From the NCBI RefSeq assembly GCF_947166265.1, contig NZ_CAMVDO010000027.1:1-35458 (forward strand): DNA of 35,458 bases, given 5' to 3'. Positions within the stretch are counted from its first letter, which is position 1. The number at the start of each line of letters is the position of its first letter. This stretch comes from an uncultured Fibrobacter sp. (GTDB lineage Bacteria; Fibrobacterota; Fibrobacteria; Fibrobacterales; Fibrobacteraceae). The translations under genes were made by a program, and so were the position numbers. This document shows, one piece after another, positions 30,676 through 35,458 of this stretch. The notes beneath the pieces were generated by a model. It was not told the DNA's origin and searched no databases. It was given only the letters and a program-made list of their open reading frames with translations.

Positions 30676-31263
30676 GTGAAAAGAATCGGATTTATCATAA
30701 CGATATTGACGCTGCTTCTGTCTTTAGAGGCGGTTGCTCAGCGTTATAACGACTTTGCCGGAATTCCGTTCGGAGCCTCCCGCGAAACCGTGATCGAAGA
30801 GGTGATGAAACTCGGATATGAACCTTACGGTCAGAGTGGCGAAGGTGAACGTGTGGTTATCCCCGTGTTCATGTTCGGTGAACTGCCGGTCCAGGTCGAT
30901 TTCATTTTCAACAAGAACGACAAGTTTTATTCCTTCGAAATCCGTACCGGTCGTGTCGAGCGCGCGCGCCTGAGCAAGTCCTTCGAGGCGGTCGCCTATA
31001 TGTCCGAGCAGTTTACGCTCAAGTATGGCAAGGCTTCCGGTAACCCCGCGATCGATGAAACCTCCACCCTGAAGGAAAATCTGCTGAACCTTTACCAGCA
31101 GTGGTTCTCCGTCAAGGTACTCAACATCTATACCGCGCTCGTGCAGAAGGACGGCCGCTATTTCGTGGTCGGCTCGGTAACGCACCGCAAGCTCGCCTCC
31201 GAAAAGAATACGGGTGCAAGCCGCAAGTCCGAAAAGGCCGTTTCGAATCAGCCGGTGTTCTAG
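30676..31263 (+). CDS. Exported protein of unknown function
   Basis: The 195-residue protein begins at GTG 30676, with TAGGAG 6 nt upstream and a TATCTTTT box 22 nt upstream. It has a signal peptide (MKRIGFIITILTLLLSLEAVA) and should be periplasmic or outer-membrane associated. The mature part starts YNDFAGIPFGASRETVIEEVMKLGYE, a pattern seen in many small periplasmic proteins where a helix follows a GIPFG turn, then beta-strands (PVQVDFIFNKNDKFYSFEI). I recognise no named family. The C-terminus is basic and low in structure (KNTGASRKSEKAVSNQPVF). Its neighbours (aroC divergent, ktrA convergent) give no clue to function. Confidence 0.8.
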   Translation: MKRIGFIITILTLLLSLEAVAQRYNDFAGIPFGASRETVIEEVMKLGYEPYGQSGEGERVVIPVFMFGELPVQVDFIFNKNDKFYSFEIRTGRVERARLSKSFEAVAYMSEQFTLKYGKASGNPAIDETSTLKENLLNLYQQWFSVKVLNIYTALVQKDGRYFVVGSVTHRKLASEKNTGASRKSEKAVSNQPVF

Positions 31264-31304
31264 CTACATCGTTTGTTTACAATACGCCTAAAAGCAGGCA
31301 AAAG

Positions 31305-31332
31305 AAAAACCGGTCATTAACCGGCTTTTTTT
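31305..31332. terminator. Bidirectional terminator between convergent genes
   Basis: CCGG/CCGG with A-T extension (AAAACCGG ... CCGGCTTTT, one bulge) has T runs on both strands. It lies between the exported protein gene and ktrA. Confidence 0.6.
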
Positions 31333-31368
31333 ATGCATATCCTTGTGTAAAGGAATGTACGACGAGTC

Positions 31369-32025
31369 TTACGCCTTCAGCTTGTCCAGGGCCTCGTTCG
31401 GGCCGATGACGAACAGCACGTCGTTTTCCTTGAGCACGTAGTCGGCGATGTTACCGATCTTGGGCGTGGGTTCCAAGGGGTCGCGGATGGCGATGACCTG
31501 GATGCCGTACTTGTGCGTCAGGGAGAGGTCCTTGAGGGTCTTGCCGAGGAAAGCGTCGGGGCATGCGATTTCGACGATGGAGAAACCTTCCATGAACGGC
31601 AGGTAGTCGAGCATGTTCGGGCGGTTGAGCCTTTCCGCCAAGGAAATGGCCATGTCGCGTTCCGGATGGAAGATGTCCGCTACGCCGAGCTTTTCGAGGA
31701 TAATGGTGTGGGCCGGGCTACTGGACTTCGCAATGATGTGCTTCACGCCCAGTTCCTTGAGGTTCAAAACCGTCAGGAGCGATGCCTGCAGGTCTTCGCC
31801 GATACAGCAGATGACGCTGTCCACCTTGGAAAGCGGGAGCGACTGGAGCTGCTTTTTGCGGGTGCCGTCGGCAACGACTGCCTGCGCCACTTGGTTCGAA
31901 ATGTCTTGGATTTTTTCAGGGCTTGGGTCCACGACCATCACGTCGTGTCCGAGTGCGGTCAGGTGGCGGGCCAAGAAGTAGCCCGTATTACCAAGTCCGA
32001 TTACTACGAATTGTTTAGAAGCCAT
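31369..32025 (-). CDS. ktrA: K+ uptake regulatory subunit, KtrA/TrkA-type
   Basis: The 218-residue cytoplasmic RCK protein gates the Ktr/Trk potassium channel. It has the Rossmann start FVVIGLGNTGYFLARHL (6-22), the acidic residue ending strand 2 (VVDPS), VADGT, and the C-terminal RCK_C domain (KTLKDLSLTHKYGIQVIAIRDP, about 160-181, and ENDVLFVIGP). Length fits KtrA (about 220) rather than the two-copy TrkA. It has its own TACATTTA box 4 nt before the ATG, although ktrB lies 117 nt upstream on the same strand, so the two may be transcribed separately or together. Confidence 0.93.
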   Translation of the reverse strand: MASKQFVVIGLGNTGYFLARHLTALGHDVMVVDPSPEKIQDISNQVAQAVVADGTRKKQLQSLPLSKVDSVICCIGEDLQASLLTVLNLKELGVKHIIAKSSSPAHTIILEKLGVADIFHPERDMAISLAERLNRPNMLDYLPFMEGFSIVEIACPDAFLGKTLKDLSLTHKYGIQVIAIRDPLEPTPKIGNIADYVLKENDVLFVIGPNEALDKLKA

Positions 32026-32029
32026 AGGC

Positions 32030-32037
32030 TAAATGTA
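32030..32037 (-). promoter_or_regulatory. TACATTTA -7 box, 4 nt from ktrA start
   Basis: This TAnnTTTA box on the minus strand has a gap of 4 nt (GCCT). It suggests ktrA can be transcribed independently of ktrB. Confidence 0.35.
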
Positions 32038-32094
32038 GTTAATAGCGCGGGCCCCCTCCCCTCAAAGCTGATTTTTAAGAGAAAAAATAGATGA

Positions 32095-32124
32095 AATTCT
32101 TTTTGAATAGTAGTCTAAAGAATT
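32095..32124. repeat. Inverted repeat between ktrB and ktrA
   Basis: Perfect 8-bp arms AATTCTTT (32095-32102) and AAAGAATT (32117-32124) with a 14-nt loop lie in the 117-nt gap after ktrB. No clear T run follows, so a terminator or processing role is uncertain. Confidence 0.35.
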
Positions 32125-32142
32125 GCCCGCTGCGGGAAGCAG

Positions 32143-33534
32143 TTAGCCCACCATGATGTCTTCTTCGGCGTACCACATGCCCTGCTCCTGCGTCTTTGCC
32201 ACGGCAGAAATCAGGAACAGTGGGCCCATTCGACCGATGAACATCACGAGGCAGATCACGATGCGGCCCGGAATCGAGAGGTCCGGCGTCAGTCCCATCG
32301 AAAGTCCGCAGGTACTGTAGGCCGATACGACTTCGAAGAACACCTTGAGGAATGAAACCTGTTCGATGGAGTTGCCCGCCGCTTCGGTTTCGAGCAACAC
32401 AAGCGTTGCCACCACCACGACCACGATGGCGACCACGAAGATTCGCACGGCCTTATCGACGGTGGTTTCGGGAATGGTGCGGCCAAGAATCTGGGTCTTG
32501 CTGCGGCCAAGCAGGCGGTTGAATCCGAGTAGGAAAATCACGGCGGTTGTCGTCGTCTTGATACCGCCGCCGCAGCTACCCGGGTTTGCACCGATGAGCA
32601 TGATAATCACGAAGAAGAACAGCGAACCCACGCTGAGCGCGGGAACGTTTACGTTATTGAGGCCCGCCGTACGGCTGGTGAAGGCCATGAAGGCGCTCGA
32701 TTCGAGTTTCTGGCCGAAACTCAGGTCGGCAAAGGTATTGCTCCATTCGCTGAACATGAAGAAAGCGATGCTTACGAGGACGATCATCAGGGTAAATCCC
32801 GTGGCGATGTGCGTGTGCAACGACACCTTGCGGATGGCACGCTTCTTGAGGTCGAATACGTAGCGCATTTCGGTGATGGCCAAGAAGCCAAATCCGCCTG
32901 CGAGCGCGAGTACGCAGGTGGTGATGTTCATGAGCGGGTTCAGCTGGAACCGCATGAGCGAATCGGGGAACAGCGTGAAGCCTACGTTACAGAAGGAACT
33001 GACCGCCTGGAATAGGGAGCAGAAAATGCGGTCGTAAAGTTCCATGTCGCTGAACTGGGTGAAGTACACGACGGCACCGATGGCTTCGAGGCCGAAGGTA
33101 AAGGGGAGCACGGCCTTGAGGATTCGGCCCGCGTCAACGTTTCCTTCTTGCGTGTAGTTTGCAAGCAGTGCCGACTGGTGGTTGAATCCCGGGTGCATGC
33201 CTGCAAGCAAGATAATCACGGTAGAAATCGTCATGATTCCAAGACCGCCCGCCTGCATCAGGAGTACGAGTACCCAGTTGCCGAAAGAGGTAAAGCTTGC
33301 GCTGATGTCGATGGTGGAAAGGCCCGTGACGCATACGGCGGACATCGCCGTGAAGAAAGCGTCGAGGACGCCGACAGGTTCACGCTGTGCAAACGGGAGC
33401 GACAGTAGGAGTGCTCCCAAACAAACCAATGCGAGGTAGCCCGACACGATCATCAAAATCGGGTTGCCCGACTTTTTTTTGACCTCGGCCTTCTTTTCCA
33501 CGAAGTCAAATGCTTCGTACCTAGAACGTAACAT
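32143..33534 (-). CDS. ktrB: K+ uptake membrane subunit, KtrB/TrkH-type
   Basis: The 463-residue inner-membrane protein forms the K+ channel of Ktr/Trk systems. It has four repeated membrane-pore-membrane units, each with a filter loop around a Gly: SAVCVTGLST, SSFCNVGFTL, TSRTAGLNN and SAYSTCGLSM. ANPGSCGGGIKTTT also fits TrkH/KtrB. The frame is open to 33612, but MLRSRYEAFDFVEKK at 33534 begins immediately after TATATTTG with TTG at 19 nt spacing, so I chose it. It pairs with KtrA downstream. A perfect palindrome lies in its promoter region. Confidence 0.95.
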   Translation of the reverse strand: MLRSRYEAFDFVEKKAEVKKKSGNPILMIVSGYLALVCLGALLLSLPFAQREPVGVLDAFFTAMSAVCVTGLSTIDISASFTSFGNWVLVLLMQAGGLGIMTISTVIILLAGMHPGFNHQSALLANYTQEGNVDAGRILKAVLPFTFGLEAIGAVVYFTQFSDMELYDRIFCSLFQAVSSFCNVGFTLFPDSLMRFQLNPLMNITTCVLALAGGFGFLAITEMRYVFDLKKRAIRKVSLHTHIATGFTLMIVLVSIAFFMFSEWSNTFADLSFGQKLESSAFMAFTSRTAGLNNVNVPALSVGSLFFFVIIMLIGANPGSCGGGIKTTTTAVIFLLGFNRLLGRSKTQILGRTIPETTVDKAVRIFVVAIVVVVVATLVLLETEAAGNSIEQVSFLKVFFEVVSAYSTCGLSMGLTPDLSIPGRIVICLVMFIGRMGPLFLISAVAKTQEQGMWYAEEDIMVG

Positions 33535-33539
33535 GGGTG

Positions 33540-33547
33540 CAAATATA
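33540..33547 (-). promoter_or_regulatory. TATATTTG -7 box with TTG at 19 nt, ktrB
   Basis: This exact TAnnTTTG match on the minus strand has TTG 19 nt upstream, the full Bacteroidetes-like layout. The gap to the ATG is 5 nt. Confidence 0.6.
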
Positions 33548-33565
33548 GAATAAGGTGAGAGTCGC

Positions 33566-33588
33566 GACAAGCATAAAATATGCTTGTC
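33566..33588. promoter_or_regulatory. Perfect palindrome in the ktrB/transporter divergent region
   Basis: Arms GACAAGCATA (33566-33575) and TATGCTTGTC (33579-33588) are exact reverse complements with spacer AAA. The left arm overlaps the TTG -33 element of ktrB, so a bound regulator would block RNA polymerase. A second small palindrome GCACGC-GAA-GCGTGC lies at 33609-33623. Confidence 0.6.
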
Positions 33589-33669
33589 ATGACCGAACCG
33601 ATCTATATGCACGCGAAGCGTGCCAATATAGAAATTAATCCCTATCTTGCCTAGGTTTTGGTGGTTTTC

Positions 33670-33677
33670 TACATTTG
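33670..33677 (+). promoter_or_regulatory. TACATTTG -7 box deciding the transporter start
   Basis: This exact TAnnTTTG match has TTG at 20 nt spacing (33647-33649). It lies 7 nt before the ATG at 33685 and inside the longer open frame from 33658, so the shorter start is favoured. Confidence 0.5.
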
Positions 33678-33684
33678 GGCGCGT

Positions 33685-34596
33685 ATGAAGAATTTACGTG
33701 CCGTTTTGATGCCGATTGCGATTTTGCTTGGGATTTTGCTCCCGCAGGCGCACGTGCTTTCGCCCCTGATGCCGTTTTTGATCGGGACCATGATGTTTTT
33801 GACATTCGTGACAAAGATTCCGCCGCAGACGCATGGCTACACGTTCAAGATTGAAATTCGAGCCCTAATTGTGAGCCTAATCCTGGTGGCGGTAATTGCG
33901 GGTATCGTGAAACTTTTCGACCTTCCGCGCGAGGTGCTTTTGGGGGGCGCGATCATTGCGCTTTGCCCGCCTGCAAACGCTGCCCCCGCCATGGCGAAAA
34001 TGCTCGGCGGTTCGGCCTCGCTTGCCTTGAAGATTTTCTTGAGTGGAAACCTGATCGCCTGTTTCTCGATTCCGATTGTGTTCGGTTACCTGACCGGCAC
34101 CGATGCGGAGCTGAGCGAAATCGCGATGAAGATTTTCAATACGATTCAGCCGATTATCAGTATTCCGCTCGCGTTTGCCTTGGGACTCCGCGCGTTCTAC
34201 CCGGAACTTGCCGACCGTGCCGCGAAATTCCAGAAGTACACCATGTTCGTGTGGACTTTCTCGGTGTTCGTCATCTTGGCGAAGGCGAGCTACGACATCC
34301 GCGAAATGGGATTCTCCGATTTGTGGAATAGCGGAAAGCTCCCGATGATGGCGGGCATCTCGCTGATTCTCTGCATTCTCCTTTACGCCCTCGGCTGGTA
34401 TGTCGAAAAGAATCGTCGCCCGATTGAAAGTGCGCAGAGCATGGGCCAGAAGAATACCACGCTCGTCATCTGGATTTCTACTTTGTATGCAGGCCCGGTG
34501 GTGGCGCTTGCCCCGACTTGCTATGTGGTGTGGCAGAACCTGGTGCTCAGCTATTTAAGCGCAAGGATTAAGCCTAAAAAGGACAACGCGCCATAA
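33685..34596 (+). CDS. BASS-type (bile acid:Na+ symporter family) transporter
   Basis: The 303-residue inner-membrane protein has 9-10 hydrophobic helices. It carries the BASS-like pattern ALCPPANAAPAMAKMLGGSASLALKIFLSGN in the fourth-fifth helix region (compare family CPGGTASN ... GN). The second half repeats the fold (VWTFSVFVILAKASY, VIWISTLYAGPVVALAP). Substrates in this superfamily include bile acids, pantoate, arsenite and others. None can be read here, and the Gly-Gly-Thr in the Na+ site is changed to Pro-Ala-Asn. It is divergent from ktrB. A dispersed repeat follows it. Confidence 0.8.
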   Translation: MKNLRAVLMPIAILLGILLPQAHVLSPLMPFLIGTMMFLTFVTKIPPQTHGYTFKIEIRALIVSLILVAVIAGIVKLFDLPREVLLGGAIIALCPPANAAPAMAKMLGGSASLALKIFLSGNLIACFSIPIVFGYLTGTDAELSEIAMKIFNTIQPIISIPLAFALGLRAFYPELADRAAKFQKYTMFVWTFSVFVILAKASYDIREMGFSDLWNSGKLPMMAGISLILCILLYALGWYVEKNRRPIESAQSMGQKNTTLVIWISTLYAGPVVALAPTCYVVWQNLVLSYLSARIKPKKDNAP

Positions 34597-34627
34597 CGTC
34601 GTTGCACAAAACGCATAATGCATTTGC

Positions 34628-34685
34628 ACGTCTTTGCGAGGAGCGTAGTGAGCCTGCCGCGAGCGAAGCGTGGTGGTGGCAATCC
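34628..34685. repeat. Dispersed TTGCGAGGAGCG-type repeat
   Basis: The gap contains CGTCTTTGCGAGGAGCG, then GCGAGCGAAGCG and GGTGGCAATCC. This order matches a repeat family I know from many bacterial genomes (GTCATTGCGAGGAGCGAAGCGACGTGGCAATCC-like). It is longer than the usual form because of an internal duplication of the GAGCG unit. It lies between the transporter and the AlkD gene, where it could stop transcription. Confidence 0.6.
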
Positions 34686-34699
34686 ATGGGGGAAATGTG

Positions 34700-35458
34700 A
34701 TGAATCATACTGAGCTTATCAAGCGCCTCTTGGCCGAACAGGACTTAAAGTACCGTGACTTTCACGCGTCGCTGTTGCCGAATATCGAGAAGAAATCGAT
34801 TATCGGCGTGCGCGTACCCACGATGCGAAAAATTGCGAAGGAGTTTGCGGAAAACGCTGGTAAAACTGCCGCGACGAAGGGGGCTGCGAAGGGCTCCGCA
34901 AAATTCATGCCGAAGGATGTCGCGAATTTTTTGGACAAGCTCCCGCACAAGTATTTTGAAGAAAACCAGGTGCACCTTTTTGCGGTAGAACGCATCAAGG
35001 ACTTTGACGAATGCCTGCGCCGCATAGAGCAGTTTCTCCCTTACATCGACAACTGGGCCGTATGCGACGGCAAATCTCCGAAGGCACTGCTCAAGGACGA
35101 AGCCCGCTTTTACGCCAAGATTTGCGAATGGTTAAAGTCCACCAAACCTTATACGGTGCGATTCGGCGTGAACATGCTGATGAACTTTTTCCTCGATGAA
35201 CGCTTCAGCAAGGAGCACCTGAAACTCGTTGCCGCCATCGACGAAAATCTTTTCGATGACAACGGCCGCGCGGAATGCCCCACCGACCGCTACTACGTGC
35301 AAATGGTTGTCGCCTGGTACATGGCGACCGCACTCGCCAAGCAATGGGACGCGACCTTCCCCTACATCAAGAATCGTAAGCTGTCCCCCTGGATTCATGC
35401 GAAATCCATCCAGAAAGCCTGCGAAAGCTACCGCATCACCGACGAACAGAAGAAAATC
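34700..35458 (+). CDS. DNA alkylation repair glycosylase, AlkD-like (partial, cut by window end)
   Basis: The frame from ATG 34700 is open for 253 codons to the last base. AlkD-type HEAT-repeat enzymes remove alkylated purines without flipping the base. The protein shows GVRVPTMRKIAKEFA (36-50), HKYFEENQVHLFAVERIK (83-100), the family signature FLPYIDNWAVCD (112-123) and later TVRFGVNMLMNFFLDERF and YYVQMVVAWYMA. A Lys/Ala/Gly insert (about 53-69, NAGKTAATKGAAKGSA) lies between the first and second repeats and is not typical. GGGGGA 7 nt upstream is the ribosome binding site. The C-terminus is missing. Confidence 0.88.
   Translation, partial: MNHTELIKRLLAEQDLKYRDFHASLLPNIEKKSIIGVRVPTMRKIAKEFAENAGKTAATKGAAKGSAKFMPKDVANFLDKLPHKYFEENQVHLFAVERIKDFDECLRRIEQFLPYIDNWAVCDGKSPKALLKDEARFYAKICEWLKSTKPYTVRFGVNMLMNFFLDERFSKEHLKLVAAIDENLFDDNGRAECPTDRYYVQMVVAWYMATALAKQWDATFPYIKNRKLSPWIHAKSIQKACESYRITDEQKKI

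Noticed and set aside
1-35458. Phage, integrative element or genomic island
   Set aside because: No integrase, transposase, capsid or tRNA-associated attachment site was seen. The genes are mostly core metabolism.

Overview
The window looks like chromosomal DNA from a member of the Fibrobacterota, most likely Fibrobacter. The evidence is a lipoprotein with the Fibrobacter succinogenes major paralogous domain, Ser-rich linkers in secreted proteins, a GH5 cellulase and a PL9-type pectate lyase with C-terminal sorting-type tails, and Bacteroidetes-like -7 promoter boxes (TAnnTTTG) next to start codons. I saw no phage, insertion sequence, CRISPR array, rRNA or tRNA.

Layout. 1-5.0 kb: a hypothetical protein with a duplicated domain (minus), a candidate structured RNA of about 165 nt (minus), uvrC (minus), then a coiled-coil/zapA pair (plus) that probably acts at the division ring. 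5.0-8.7 kb: a Fibrobacter-type lipoprotein, an orphan nuoA, argA coupled to a nitroreductase, and a 58-residue ORF behind a perfect operator-like palindrome. 8.8-17.1 kb: a membrane sensor lacking an output domain, a pectate lyase, a stand-alone HEAGH protein, a GH5 endoglucanase and an InlB-repeat surface protein. This is the plant cell-wall part of the window. 17.1-25.7 kb: folE, a lipoprotein-like alpha/beta hydrolase, an actinobacterial-type glycogen synthase, rsmA, a membrane metallophosphoesterase, an XRE/ImmA-like regulator with a broken zinc motif, and murJ. 25.7-30.6 kb: an SLT-like membrane protein lacking its catalytic Glu, a GroES-like protein without GroEL, and the minus-strand operon aroC-lpxK-AAA ATPase. 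30.7-35.5 kb: a small exported protein, ktrA and ktrB for K+ uptake, a BASS-type transporter, and an AlkD-type DNA glycosylase gene cut by the window end.

The genes are mostly housekeeping (DNA repair, division, envelope lipid A and peptidoglycan, folate, arginine and aromatic biosynthesis, K+ uptake) mixed with secreted polysaccharide-degrading proteins. Many transcription units are single genes in divergent or convergent arrangement, often separated by clear Rho-independent hairpins or by dispersed palindromic repeats.

The most striking global signal is promoter architecture. In eight genes a TAnnTTTG-like box lies exactly 5 nt before the start codon, which would place the transcription start on the start codon itself. 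Genes with a normal Shine-Dalgarno sequence have the box 20-28 nt upstream instead. The second theme is that several proteins keep a fold while losing catalytic residues: the ImmA-like, SLT-like and AAA proteins.
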